64,000 nucleotides of DNA from positions 310,001 to 374,000 of the forward strand of contig JAUXNX010000012.1 in the NCBI GenBank assembly GCA_030682575.1. The letters are read 5' to 3'. Made by a program: the position numbers and the translations under genes. This document shows, one piece after another, positions 45,358 through 53,833 of this stretch. Every line of letters begins with the position of its first letter. Within the stretch, counting starts at the first letter, position 1. Below the pieces are notes generated by a model, which worked only from the letters and a program-made list of their open reading frames with translations, was not told where the DNA came from and ran no database searches. The stretch is from Gammaproteobacteria bacterium. GTDB lineage: Bacteria; Pseudomonadota; Gammaproteobacteria; Pseudomonadales; Pseudohongiellaceae.

Positions 45358-46074
45358 ATGGCTTCAGGCAGCCATCGACTGGACCGTCATCTCAGCAGCA
45401 CTCTGGGCATCAATCGTCGCAACATCAAACCGCTGCTCGCACAGGGCCTCATCAGCGTGGATGACAAAATTGCCTGCGCTGCGGATCAGTTGGTCAATCA
45501 ATTTTCACGGATTGTGGTGGATGACATGGAACTGCCATCCATGACAGCCACCTACCTGCAGATGCATAAAGCCGTCGGCCTGCTCAGTGCCACAAAAGAC
45601 GCACAGTATCCAACAGTCATCGATCAGATCGATCACCCCGCAAAACTGGAGCTGCACATTGTCGGACGCCTTGATCGCAACAGTTCCGGCCTGTTGTTGC
45701 TGACCAATGATGGCAACTGGTCCCAAGCCATGATGGCACCGGAAAATTGCGTGGAGAAAGTCTATCGGGTCGAACTGGCGAAGCCCGTAACCCCTGACTG
45801 CATTGACGCCTTTGCATCCGGCATGCACTTCCCCTTTGAGGACATCACCACACTGCCCGCCAAACTGGAAGTCCTCGACGAACGCGTCGCTCAGGTGACA
45901 CTTGTCGAGGGCCGCTATCACCAGATCAAACGCATGTTCGGCCGCTTTCGCAATCCGGTGGTCGGTCTGCACAGAATCGCCATTGGCCCGCTGCTTCTGG
46001 ACCCGACTTTGGAACCGGGACAGTGGCGGGAACTGTCTGCCAGCGAGCGTGCGGAAGCCGTCTCGGAGCACTGA
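45358..46074 (+). CDS. RNA pseudouridine synthase, RsuA/RluE family
   Basis: A 238-residue enzyme. The N-terminal S4-like part (DRHLSSTLGINRRNIKPLLAQGLISVDDK) binds RNA, and the catalytic domain has the signature GRLDRNSSGLLLLTNDG, with the nucleophile Asp in RLDR. The LVEGRYHQIKRMFG and VVGLHRIAIGPL segments are also conserved. It makes pseudouridine in rRNA; the site cannot be told. A near-consensus -35 TTGACA lies at 45279-45284. Confidence 0.86.
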   Translation: MASGSHRLDRHLSSTLGINRRNIKPLLAQGLISVDDKIACAADQLVNQFSRIVVDDMELPSMTATYLQMHKAVGLLSATKDAQYPTVIDQIDHPAKLELHIVGRLDRNSSGLLLLTNDGNWSQAMMAPENCVEKVYRVELAKPVTPDCIDAFASGMHFPFEDITTLPAKLEVLDERVAQVTLVEGRYHQIKRMFGRFRNPVVGLHRIAIGPLLLDPTLEPGQWRELSASERAEAVSEH

Positions 46075-46127
46075 GCAGATCCCATGTTCAGCCATTATGT
46101 AGAAGAGCGACCCCGCTTTGGGCTGGA

Positions 46128-46325
46128 TCAGGGCTGCGTGCAGTGAGCACCAGTTGGTGCCTCACCAGAACCCAGAGCCACAGGCGGTGGCGCCGCGAAG
46201 GGGTTGATCGGCGCCGACTGCACCGTGTCGATGACCACCAAACCTACAATGAACACTATCGCCAGAGTGCCGACCAGCGGCCTTCCGGGTAGTGCATGGT
46301 GTGATGATTGGATGTTTGCATTCAT
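46128..46325 (-). CDS. Tiny membrane protein coupled to YeeE/YedE
   Basis: A 65-residue protein with one hydrophobic helix (LVGTLAIVFIVGLVVI) and a Pro-rich tail ending in a Cys-containing THCTQP-like segment (GAHCTQP). Its ATG overlaps the stop of the YeeE/YedE gene (ATGA at 46322-46325), which is the main support for it being real. I do not know the family. It may be a helper of the transporter. Confidence 0.6.
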   Translation of the reverse strand: MNANIQSSHHALPGRPLVGTLAIVFIVGLVVIDTVQSAPINPFAAPPPVALGSGEAPTGAHCTQP

Positions 46326-47461
46326 GCTGTCGCCACCGTCCCCGAAGCAACAGCAGGCCGCAACAGTGCTGGCCGCAGCTTCAGTCCCAGCGTGGAGCCC
46401 GCAAATGCCGCGAAGAACCAGACCCAGCCATGCACACTGCCGGTGGAAATTCCGCTGAAGAACGCGCCAACATTGCAGCCAAACGCGATGCGGGCGCTGT
46501 AACCCAGCACCAATCCGGCCAGCAATACGATCACCCAGCTCCCACCGGATATCGGGACCACCTGCGCATCCGGCACACGCCGCCAGCGCATGACGAGAAA
46601 AGCCCCCGCGATCAGACCAATATTGGTCAGAGAGGTAACATCCGTCAGCAGGCTTTGGTCCAGACGCTCAGCATGGGACGGCAATGACCAGAACGCCGTC
46701 GCCGCCACATCCACCCCACCCGCCTGCGCCAGCTTCGCACCCCACAAGCCCAGGCCATACACCACGCCCCAGGGTTGACCGGCTATCACGAGATTCAACA
46801 CTGCAAGCACTGCAATCAACGCTGCAGCCCACCACAGGCGCGCAGGAGGCATGCGCTTGCCGGGCGCAGAACGCGACAAGGCCAGGGCTCCAATTCCTGC
46901 CAGCGCGATGAGAGTGACCCACAGCCCGGCGCTGTTGCCGAAAATTCCCTGCAATGTGTAGACGGGCAAACTGCCAAGTCCGGTCCACCAGTTCAGATGC
47001 AGCGAACCCAGGAAGCTGCCACCGATGAACCCCAGCAACGCGACGAGAGCGATGAGGTTGCCGCTCCCCGCATTGACCAGCGTGCCCGATCCACAGCCCA
47101 TGACCAGTTGCATCATTGCCCCAAATACAAAGGCGCCACCGATCATGGCAATACCCACAGGCGCATGAGCACCGCCGAGTTCTTCGGGAAAAGCTGCAAG
47201 GAGGGGGAAAACGACGGCAGCGGTAATACCGATAGCAAGAAACTGAGCGATCAGACCTCGGCTGTCACGATCAGTGATTACGACGCGCCAGGGACCGGCG
47301 AAGCCAAAACGCAGCCCCTCGAGCACCAGACCAAAACCGAGCCCAACCAGCATCAACAATGCGGCGCGCGGCCCGGTCATGGCAAAGGTGCCAAACACCA
47401 GCACCAGCGCGAACAGAATCAGACCTGTCCGGGTAGCCGCCATTGCCTTGAATTCCGACAT
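46322..47461 (-). CDS. YeeE/YedE family sulfur transporter
   Basis: A 379-residue inner-membrane protein with about ten helices. It has two internal repeats, each with a conserved Cys: VMGCGSGTLVNAGSGN in the first half and RIAFGCNVGAFFSGISTGS in the second, the pattern of the thiosulfate importer TsuA/YeeE. The family moves thiosulfate or other sulfur compounds across the membrane. The gene follows the rhodanese gene after 3 bases and overlaps the tiny downstream gene, making a sulfur module. Confidence 0.87.
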   Translation of the reverse strand: MSEFKAMAATRTGLILFALVLVFGTFAMTGPRAALLMLVGLGFGLVLEGLRFGFAGPWRVVITDRDSRGLIAQFLAIGITAAVVFPLLAAFPEELGGAHAPVGIAMIGGAFVFGAMMQLVMGCGSGTLVNAGSGNLIALVALLGFIGGSFLGSLHLNWWTGLGSLPVYTLQGIFGNSAGLWVTLIALAGIGALALSRSAPGKRMPPARLWWAAALIAVLAVLNLVIAGQPWGVVYGLGLWGAKLAQAGGVDVAATAFWSLPSHAERLDQSLLTDVTSLTNIGLIAGAFLVMRWRRVPDAQVVPISGGSWVIVLLAGLVLGYSARIAFGCNVGAFFSGISTGSVHGWVWFFAAFAGSTLGLKLRPALLRPAVASGTVATA

Positions 47462-47464
47462 GAC

Positions 47465-48415
47465 TCAGGACCCTAGCAGACCGCTGAACCAGTCCGTAGT
47501 CATCTCCCAGTAATGCTTGATACGGCTGGGTTGATTGTCCATGGGACGATCTTCCATGCTCCACTCGGTCATGCTCTCGGCATACAACCGTGTATTGGGA
47601 ACGCCCTGCAACTCGCTCATCACGAACCAGTTCACGGCAGCCTGATGACCTGTGTTGCAGAAAGAGACTGTGATTGGCGCAGCACCCTGTTCATAGGAAG
47701 CCAGAATCGAGCTGACCTGTGGCTGCGGCTTCACGCGACTGCCCTCGAACCAGTTCTCGAAATTCAGATTGCCCGCGCCCTTGATGGTGCCCGGACGTCC
47801 GGTAGATGCCTGCAGCCCCTCGAAGAATGTCGGCGGACGGGCATCGATCAGGCGGGCACTGCCATCTGCAACCAATGCTTCCACTTCGGCTGTCGTCACA
47901 CGCCAGTCGTTGTTCCACTCGGGTGTGAATGTGGAAGCGGCCACACTGGCAGTCTCGGTGCTCACTGGCAGGTTGGCCGCATTCCAGGCATTGAAGCCGC
48001 CGTTGAGCAGCGTCAGATCCTGTACACCCAGAGATTTAAGCGTCCAGTACACGCGCGCTGCCGCACCGAAATCAGAAGGATTGGAACCCTGATGAACAAT
48101 GGCGACTGGAGTAGTGGCGGTAATGCCAAGTCGTTGCACTACAGGCGTGAGCGCAGAAATATCGAGTACTGCGCCAGGATTTTCCTGTGGACCACGGAAC
48201 TGTGGATAGGGTGCAGCGACCGCTCCGGGGATATGCCCTGCCGCGTAATCTCCCGTGACATGGATAACGCGCACTTCAGGGTTACTGTCGAGAATGCTCT
48301 TCAGTTGAGCCGGTTCCAGCAGTGGCGACCAGCCTTGAGGAGCGGCGAAGCCAGACAGTGGCAGTGAGATCAGAAAAAACAGAACTATCGATTGAAAGCG
48401 CATCAAGGGACGCAT
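47465..48415 (-). CDS. Periplasmic two-domain rhodanese-type sulfurtransferase
   Basis: A 316-residue exported protein with a signal peptide ending GFAA. Two rhodanese domains follow. The first (about 40-150) has VAIVHQGSNPSDFGAA at the active loop and lacks the catalytic Cys; the second (about 165-300) carries the loop SFCNTGHQAA, with the nucleophile Cys. Such enzymes move sulfur from thiosulfate or similar donors. The next gene is the YeeE/YedE transporter, so the pair may process and import sulfur. ATG 48415 has an AGAGGTG site. Confidence 0.86.
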   Translation of the reverse strand: MRPLMRFQSIVLFFLISLPLSGFAAPQGWSPLLEPAQLKSILDSNPEVRVIHVTGDYAAGHIPGAVAAPYPQFRGPQENPGAVLDISALTPVVQRLGITATTPVAIVHQGSNPSDFGAAARVYWTLKSLGVQDLTLLNGGFNAWNAANLPVSTETASVAASTFTPEWNNDWRVTTAEVEALVADGSARLIDARPPTFFEGLQASTGRPGTIKGAGNLNFENWFEGSRVKPQPQVSSILASYEQGAAPITVSFCNTGHQAAVNWFVMSELQGVPNTRLYAESMTEWSMEDRPMDNQPSRIKHYWEMTTDWFSGLLGS

Positions 48416-48667
48416 GGGGTTTACACCTCTTCTGTACATGAATGGCAATCGGGCGTGATTGATGTGCTCTATTTAGCACAATTGACGCAGGAAGAACACG
48501 AGGAGACTGCAACGATTGCTGACAATCCAGAACCTTCATCGCTTGTTGCTGACGGACCATCCGATTGACATGAAAAACTGCCATCACCTGTGTTCTGCTC
48601 CCGCCTGATCTGGGGTATGTTTCAGCGTACCCCTGGCAACCTCGCAGATTCAACAAGGAAGAAAAAC

Positions 48668-48967
48668 ATGATGGAAAAACTTCGCTCCGAGCGCGCGCTG
48701 AACCAGAAAAAACTCGTCGTAACCAGTTGCATAAGCGCATTCAACATGACTCTCATTGCCCTTGGTGCGGTCAGTCTTGCCACAGCCAACAGCGGTCAAG
48801 GTTTGCACCCCATTCTGGAACTTCCAACTGTCTACTACAGTCTTATTGCCATCGGGGTACTAAGTGAAGCTATTATCCTCCCACAGATTGTTCGCATACT
48901 CGCACAGCGGCGCCAGTTGGAGACGGAGATAAGAAAAGCCAATGATAAGACAGGCGAGATCCGATGA
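48668..48967 (+). CDS. Small two-helix membrane protein of unknown function
   Basis: A 99-residue protein with two hydrophobic helices (about 20-42 and 57-77) and a charged coiled C-terminus (AQRRQLETEIRKANDKTG). AAGGAAGAA precedes the ATG. Its 3' end overlaps the GNAT gene by 26 bases, so the two are co-translated. I know no family. Confidence 0.6.
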   Translation: MMEKLRSERALNQKKLVVTSCISAFNMTLIALGAVSLATANSGQGLHPILELPTVYYSLIAIGVLSEAIILPQIVRILAQRRQLETEIRKANDKTGEIR

Positions 48968-49439
48968 TGCCGCGCAACTCGCGGGTATCTACAACCACTA
49001 CGTTCTGAACACAGTCATCACATTCGAGGAAACCTCCGTATTGCCCGTGGAAATGGCAGCCCGCATCCAGAGTATAGAGGCACATGGTCTGCCCTGGCTG
49101 ATCGCGGAAGACAACGGTCTAGTGCAGGGTTTTGCCTATGCCAATACCTGGAAGGCCCGCCACGCCTATCGCCACAGTGTCGAAATCACTATCTACCTGG
49201 CTCCCAATCTAACCACCAGAGGTATCGGCACTGCGCTGTACCACTCTCTTTTCAAGGAGTTGCGACAGTTGCAGGTACACGCGGTCGTCGCCTGCATTGC
49301 TTTGCCCAACGCCCACAGCGCGGCGCTGCACGAAAAATTCGGCATGAAGAAAACGGCTCACTTCAGTGAGGTGGGATACAAATTCGGGCGCTGGCTGGAT
49401 GTAGGGTACTGGCAGGTAAACCTGAGGCTGGAAAAATAA
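48942..49439 (+). CDS. GNAT N-acetyltransferase, phosphinothricin/methionine sulfoximine type
   Basis: A 165-residue acetyltransferase. The acetyl-CoA-binding part is ITIYLAPNLTTRGIGTALYHSLFKEL, and the start IRQARSDDAAQLAGIYNHYVLNTVITFEE, together with GFAYANTWKARHAYRHSVE and LHEKFGMKKTAHFSEVGYKFGRW, matches the family of YncA/Pat. Members acetylate amino acid analogues such as methionine sulfoximine or phosphinothricin. It overlaps the small membrane protein gene. Confidence 0.88.
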   Translation: MIRQARSDDAAQLAGIYNHYVLNTVITFEETSVLPVEMAARIQSIEAHGLPWLIAEDNGLVQGFAYANTWKARHAYRHSVEITIYLAPNLTTRGIGTALYHSLFKELRQLQVHAVVACIALPNAHSAALHEKFGMKKTAHFSEVGYKFGRWLDVGYWQVNLRLEK

Positions 49440-49441
49440 GC

Positions 49442-49504
49442 TGTAGCAGCGAGCTTGCTCGCGAAGGAGTAGACAAGACCTTCGCGAGCAGGCTCGCTCC
49501 TGCA
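49442..49504. repeat. REPIN-like palindrome between convergent genes
   Basis: Arms 49442-49467 and 49479-49504 pair closely: AGCGAGCTTGCTCGCGAAGG against CCTTCGCGAGCAGGCTCGCT, with an 11-base loop. It fills the 73-base gap between the convergent GNAT and NHL genes and can serve as a two-way terminator. The unit is like REP sequences of Pseudomonas. Confidence 0.8.
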
Positions 49505-49512
49505 TATAGGTG

Positions 49513-50721
49513 TTACCTGCCGTTCAGGCGAATGAACTTCTGCACACGGTGGCCCGTCTGCACTTCACCTGTAAACAGATTGCCATTGGAGTCGAAGTCC
49601 ATGTTGTGCAGCCAATCGAACTGGCCAGGCTGACGACCACCGGTTCCCCATGAGTACACGGGTTCCATGGTGGCGCGATCCAGCGCCCACACAACGTTAT
49701 TGGTGCCGTCTGGCACGTACACAAAGCGCTGCTCCGTATCCAGCGGATCAAACTCCATCTCCCAGGTAGTGCCTGGACCATAGGTCAGAGGGCGCAGCAA
49801 ACTTTCGCTGACGTATGTGCCATCCTTCCGGAACACCTGAATGCGGTTACTGGGGCGATCGCTGACATAGACCAACCCGTCATTGGCAATCGCCACACCG
49901 TGAACAGGCGTACGCCAGGTGCGACTGGGCGGCGCATCCGGATCCCACGGACCAGGGTTGTTGTCGTTCGGCACTTCGCCATAGGCACCCCAATGACGCA
50001 GGTATGCACCAGTCTCGGCATTGAACACGATCAGCCGACGGTTACCATAACCATCGGCCACATATAGCTCGTTGTTGGTCGGATCAACTTCCATCACTGC
50101 GGAACGATTCACGGAGTCGATATCGTTGCTGCCGGAGTTCATGCCCACACCACCAATAGTCAGAACAAGGCGTCCTTCCTTGGTGAATTTATGGATCATG
50201 TGGTCGTCGGTGCCATTGCCGCCCACCCAAACGAAACCATTGTGGTCAACGTGAATACCATGCTCGCTGTTGAACCAGTCATACTCATTGGTCGGACTTG
50301 AGCCCCAGGCGTGAATCACTTCCCCTGCCGGGTTGAAGGCCAGCACCGCAGGGGCGGTGGTGCAGCAGGCTGATTGCAGAACTGCATGGCCCCAGGTCTG
50401 ATCGCGCACAGTCTGCAGGGGAGTGGAACCGGCATTGGTGCCCTGCACGGTCCAGGGGCGATGAATGATCCAGACATTGTCTTCCAGATCCACTGCAGTA
50501 CCGGCTACCTGGCCGATAATCCAGTTGTTCGGAAGCGGTTTCGGCCAGAACGGGTCAACGGCAAATTGCGCGACGCCTGCTGGCACTTCGGGACCGGAAG
50601 CATCTTCCGGCATGTGAGGAACGGTGAGAGTCTGTGCCCAAGCTGCACTTTGCAGAACTGCCATTCCAACCAGGCAGGTACCCGCCGCGGCAATTCGCAT
50701 TCTTGTAACGAGTTTTTTCAT
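49513..50721 (-). CDS. Secreted NHL-repeat (amidating-lyase-like) propeller protein
   Basis: A 402-residue exported protein (signal peptide ending AWAQ). The mature part is a propeller of NHL repeats: HGIHVDHNGFVWVGG, ELYVADGYGNRRLIVFN and HGVAIANDGLVYVSDRPSNRIQVF, with a pair CCTTAPAVLAFN. The layout resembles the lyase half of peptidylglycine alpha-amidating enzyme, which is how relatives are often named, but no activity is shown for the bacterial ones. AGGAG stands before the ATG. Confidence 0.8.
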   Translation of the reverse strand: MKKLVTRMRIAAAGTCLVGMAVLQSAAWAQTLTVPHMPEDASGPEVPAGVAQFAVDPFWPKPLPNNWIIGQVAGTAVDLEDNVWIIHRPWTVQGTNAGSTPLQTVRDQTWGHAVLQSACCTTAPAVLAFNPAGEVIHAWGSSPTNEYDWFNSEHGIHVDHNGFVWVGGNGTDDHMIHKFTKEGRLVLTIGGVGMNSGSNDIDSVNRSAVMEVDPTNNELYVADGYGNRRLIVFNAETGAYLRHWGAYGEVPNDNNPGPWDPDAPPSRTWRTPVHGVAIANDGLVYVSDRPSNRIQVFRKDGTYVSESLLRPLTYGPGTTWEMEFDPLDTEQRFVYVPDGTNNVVWALDRATMEPVYSWGTGGRQPGQFDWLHNMDFDSNGNLFTGEVQTGHRVQKFIRLNGR

Positions 50722-50856
50722 TATTGTTATAACTCCTTATAGGATTTTGGATGTTCACTGCAACACAGTTCCCCCTGGGACTGCATGGCTGGCAGTGTAA
50801 GTAGCCATCGCGATGTTGTCCATCAACTGATGCATTCCGGGCAGCATTTACCACCC

Positions 50857-50886
50857 CTGCAGGAGCGAGCAAGCTCGCTCCTGCAG
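50857..50886. repeat. Perfect REP-like palindrome
   Basis: CTGCAGGAGCGAGC and GCTCGCTCCTGCAG, 14 bases each, are perfect inverted repeats separated by AA. It lies 34 bases before the sigma factor start and 136 bases upstream of the divergent NHL gene. Same family as the elements at 41.7 and 49.4 kb. Confidence 0.8.
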
Positions 50887-50919
50887 AATTTTTGGTCGGT
50901 AACCGATACCGCATCGGTC

Positions 50920-51576
50920 ATGATGGAACCTTTTTCCCTGGCCCACGTTTACAACAACAGAAGAACAGCAAATTTGCGGCATGAGGGTGCAGACATAGAC
51001 ATAGAACAACTACTGCAGGCCTGCCGCCGCCACGAACCACTGGCATGGGAGGCACTCGTGCGGATGTATCAGAACCGCCTCTATGCTCTCTGTTACGGCT
51101 ATCTGCGTAACAGCGCCGAGGCCGAGGAAGTTGCCCAGGAGGCTTTCGTGCAGGTGTTCCGCAATTTGCATCAATTCAGTGGACCTGCCGCAGGTTTCGA
51201 ACCATGGTTGTTCGCCATCACCCGGCACTGCTGCATAGATCGGCGCCGCCACAATCAGGCACGCTTGCCTGCGGGTCAGAACAGGGCCGGCACTGACGCG
51301 TGGCCTGATGACGATGCTGTGCCCGACCCCGGTACAACCCCGGAGCAAACTCTGGTGACTGATCAGGAACATCGCATGCTTTACAGAGCCCTGCAGGAAA
51401 CCAGCGAGGAAACCCGCGACCTGATTCTGCTCAGAGATATTCAGGGACTGAAGATCGAAGAGGTTGCCACTATCCTCGGGATGCCCATTGGCACAGTCAA
51501 ATCGAAATGCCACCGGGCCAAGCTTGAACTCGCGAAAATTCTCGTCAGGCTGAGTGCGGAGGGAGCAAGTACATGA
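50920..51576 (+). CDS. ECF-type RNA polymerase sigma factor
   Basis: A 218-residue sigma factor. Region 2 has LVRMYQNRLYALCYGYLRNSAEAEEVAQEAFVQVF, and region 4 has RDLILLRDIQGLKIEEVATILGMPIGTVKSKCHRAKLEL. The start is unclear: ATG 50920 and ATG 50923 both follow a small stem-loop (ACCGAT/ATCGGT) without a good ribosome site, and the frame is open further up, through the REP palindrome. It overlaps the anti-sigma gene by 4 bases. Its regulon is unknown. Confidence 0.88.
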   Translation: MMEPFSLAHVYNNRRTANLRHEGADIDIEQLLQACRRHEPLAWEALVRMYQNRLYALCYGYLRNSAEAEEVAQEAFVQVFRNLHQFSGPAAGFEPWLFAITRHCCIDRRRHNQARLPAGQNRAGTDAWPDDDAVPDPGTTPEQTLVTDQEHRMLYRALQETSEETRDLILLRDIQGLKIEEVATILGMPIGTVKSKCHRAKLELAKILVRLSAEGAST

Positions 51577-52292
51577 ACGCTGAACAATTCACACAGCAGG
51601 TTCTCGGTGCGCTGCAACTGGATGCCTGCGCACAGGCTCAGACAATGCTCGACGAATACGTGAGTGCGACACTCCCTGCACTGCACCAGGAACTGACGCG
51701 GCGACACCTGGAAACCTGCGCAGATTGCCGCTCCGTACACGGTGCGATGCTCGCACTCGATAGCAAGCTCCCTGCGCTGCGTTCACTGAGTGCTCCGCAG
51801 GATTTCACGGCCAGCGTGATGAGTAGAACCATTCACGAAAGTTCTGCATCCCGCGCATCGAAAGCCCGGACCAGATCACCGGAAAAACTGCGGGCGTGGC
51901 TCGCGCGTCCACGCTTCGCCCTCGAGAGCGCCTACGCGATGACCGTGCTGGCGATTCTGTTCAGTAGCATGACCGGTGTGAACGCCTTCGATGCCGAGCA
52001 GATCGAGAGACTCGCCACCCAGGCAGCAACCAATGGCCAGAACGCAATGCAGCAAATCTGTCTGTGGGAGCGGGCCTGTCCGAGATTGCTGGAGCCTCCT
52101 CTCCTGCTGCAGGAAGTCTCGGAGCAGGTCAGCCAGCAAGTCGAGCAGCAGGGCGACAGAATCGAATCGATCTACGAAAACTACCGCGAAAAGTGGCTCA
52201 TTGAATTCCACAACACCACACACTCAATGCAGTCATGGATACAGGAAAAATACACAGCATTCACAGAAACCATTACCGCCCTGACACGCTAA
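51573..52292 (+). CDS. Anti-sigma factor with zinc-finger domain
   Basis: A 239-residue membrane protein. The N-terminal part has the anti-sigma zinc motif H-x3-C-x2-C (HLETCADC, around residues 46-53), preceded by a helix that would clasp the sigma factor. A single helix (ESAYAMTVLAILFSSMTGV, about 113-131) crosses the membrane; the C-terminal region has a coiled coil with many Gln and Glu (EVSEQVSQQVEQQGDRIESI). It starts at the ATGA shared with the sigma gene. It holds the sigma factor in an inactive state until an envelope signal is sensed. Confidence 0.82.
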   Translation: MNAEQFTQQVLGALQLDACAQAQTMLDEYVSATLPALHQELTRRHLETCADCRSVHGAMLALDSKLPALRSLSAPQDFTASVMSRTIHESSASRASKARTRSPEKLRAWLARPRFALESAYAMTVLAILFSSMTGVNAFDAEQIERLATQAATNGQNAMQQICLWERACPRLLEPPLLLQEVSEQVSQQVEQQGDRIESIYENYREKWLIEFHNTTHSMQSWIQEKYTAFTETITALTR

Positions 52293-52307
52293 GACAAGGA
52301 GAGAACC

Positions 52308-52892
52308 ATGAACGAGACCACGCTGCACACAGAAAACCTCTACAACGACGGCACACAAAATGCTGCATCACGCAGCTCTCCAGCAATCAAACCCATGCCG
52401 ACCTATCCTTCCCGCGATCCTCGGCGCAAGACAATTTTCCTGACTGTCCTGCTCTCGCTGATGCCGGGCCTCGGACACACTTACGTTGGCTACTATCAGC
52501 GCGGCTTCATCCACTTTGCGGTATTCGGCAGCACCATCGCGCTGGCGTCATCAGGGCAGATGGAAGGTCTCGCTCCTTTATTTGCCACTTTCATTCCCTT
52601 CTTCTGGTTCTTCAACCAGATCGATGCCGTCCGCCGCGCCACGTTCTACAATCTGTCGCTCGAAGGGGTGGAGGACATGCCGCTTCCGGATGAAATGAAC
52701 GGCCCTGCTCTGGGCGGCAGCTATGTGGGCGGAGTGGCGCTATTGATAGGCGGTGGGGTGGCGCTGTCAAACACATTGTTCAACCTGCCACTGGACTGGC
52801 TGGAAGACTGGTGGCCGATGGCCCCGATTGCGCTGGGAGCGTATCTGGTTTATCGGGCGCGGATGGACGAAACCTCAGGTTCTTCGGAATAG
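52308..52892 (+). CDS. TM2-like membrane protein in sigma factor operon
   Basis: A 194-residue protein with four or so hydrophobic segments. The stretch LMPGLGHTYVGYYQRGFIHF is like the start of TM2-domain proteins. The first 40 residues are polar, and the middle loop contains EGVEDMPLPDEMNG. It follows the anti-sigma gene by 15 bases with an AAGGAGAG site, so it is the third gene of the sigma operon. It may be the target or the sensor; the function is unknown. Confidence 0.68.
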   Translation: MNETTLHTENLYNDGTQNAASRSSPAIKPMPTYPSRDPRRKTIFLTVLLSLMPGLGHTYVGYYQRGFIHFAVFGSTIALASSGQMEGLAPLFATFIPFFWFFNQIDAVRRATFYNLSLEGVEDMPLPDEMNGPALGGSYVGGVALLIGGGVALSNTLFNLPLDWLEDWWPMAPIALGAYLVYRARMDETSGSSE

Positions 52893-53006
52893 AGACCATG
52901 AGGATGTGCTGAGAACTTGCTGAAGAGTGTGCGTGTAGCTTTATGGCCCGCAAATATGGCTAAATGCGCTCTACAATCTACCCGGACCATCCTGAGGATC
53001 AGCAAA

Positions 53007-53780
53007 TTGGATAAATCGTTATTCGGTTCCATGTGGGAAAGTATGCAGCAGAACGGCTATTTTTCTCGACACCCGCACTATCAGGATTATTTCGGCGGCA
53101 CGCTGAGCGACGAAGACAAGGAACTGGACAATGCCATTCTGCGTCTCGATTTCAGATCCGGGCACATCGAAATGCCCGCCCCCTACTCCGACACTCTGGA
53201 GCGCAGCGTAAAACGCACCGAATCTGTCTGGCTCGGGAAAATGTTCGACCTGCCCGCGTCTGGCACAGTGCTGGATGTCGGCTGCGGATTCGGCAGATCT
53301 GTGGCCTGGTTGTCGCAGCGCTATGAGCAGGTCATCGGTACCGATATTTCTCCGGCGGTAATCGACAGCGCCAGAGAGCGATTCAGCAACCAGAAAAATA
53401 TCCGCTTCCTTGTGAACGAGTCGGATCGCATTCCCGAGGAAATTGCCGAGGGCTCCATCGACCTCACCTATATCTTCACGGTGTTCCAGCACATCCCACG
53501 GGATTTCGCGACCAGCATACTCAAGAGCGTCGAGCGGGCACTGACCGACGATGGCATCGTAATCTTCAACCTGCTCACCAATACCAATGAACATCTCGAT
53601 GACGGAGAGTTTGAGCAGGAGTGGTCCATTGGTTACAACCAGGAGCAGGCACTCGAAATGCTGAGCAGAAGCAATCTGGCACCATTGAAGATATGCACGT
53701 GGTCGGCACCTGAGTCTGGCGCAGGGTGGTTGTGGATTGCAGCGGGAAAGAATTCCAGCCAGTCCTCGGAAATTCGATGA
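53007..53780 (+). CDS. Class I SAM-dependent methyltransferase
   Basis: A 257-residue enzyme, with the SAM-binding motif LDVGCGFGRSVAWL and motif II (VIGTDISPAVIDSA), motif III NESDRIPEEIAEGSIDLTYIF and a helix QHIPRDFATSILKSV. The acceptor is unknown. I chose TTG 53007 because a GAGGA lies at the right distance; ATG 52956 and ATG 53031 are possible, and the frame is open to 52917. It is not clearly linked to its neighbours. Confidence 0.7.
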   Translation: MDKSLFGSMWESMQQNGYFSRHPHYQDYFGGTLSDEDKELDNAILRLDFRSGHIEMPAPYSDTLERSVKRTESVWLGKMFDLPASGTVLDVGCGFGRSVAWLSQRYEQVIGTDISPAVIDSARERFSNQKNIRFLVNESDRIPEEIAEGSIDLTYIFTVFQHIPRDFATSILKSVERALTDDGIVIFNLLTNTNEHLDDGEFEQEWSIGYNQEQALEMLSRSNLAPLKICTWSAPESGAGWLWIAAGKNSSQSSEIR

Positions 53781-53833
53781 CAGAGACACTTTTCCCGGAA
53801 TCAACCAGCCTCTCCGGTCACCCCGATTGTAGA

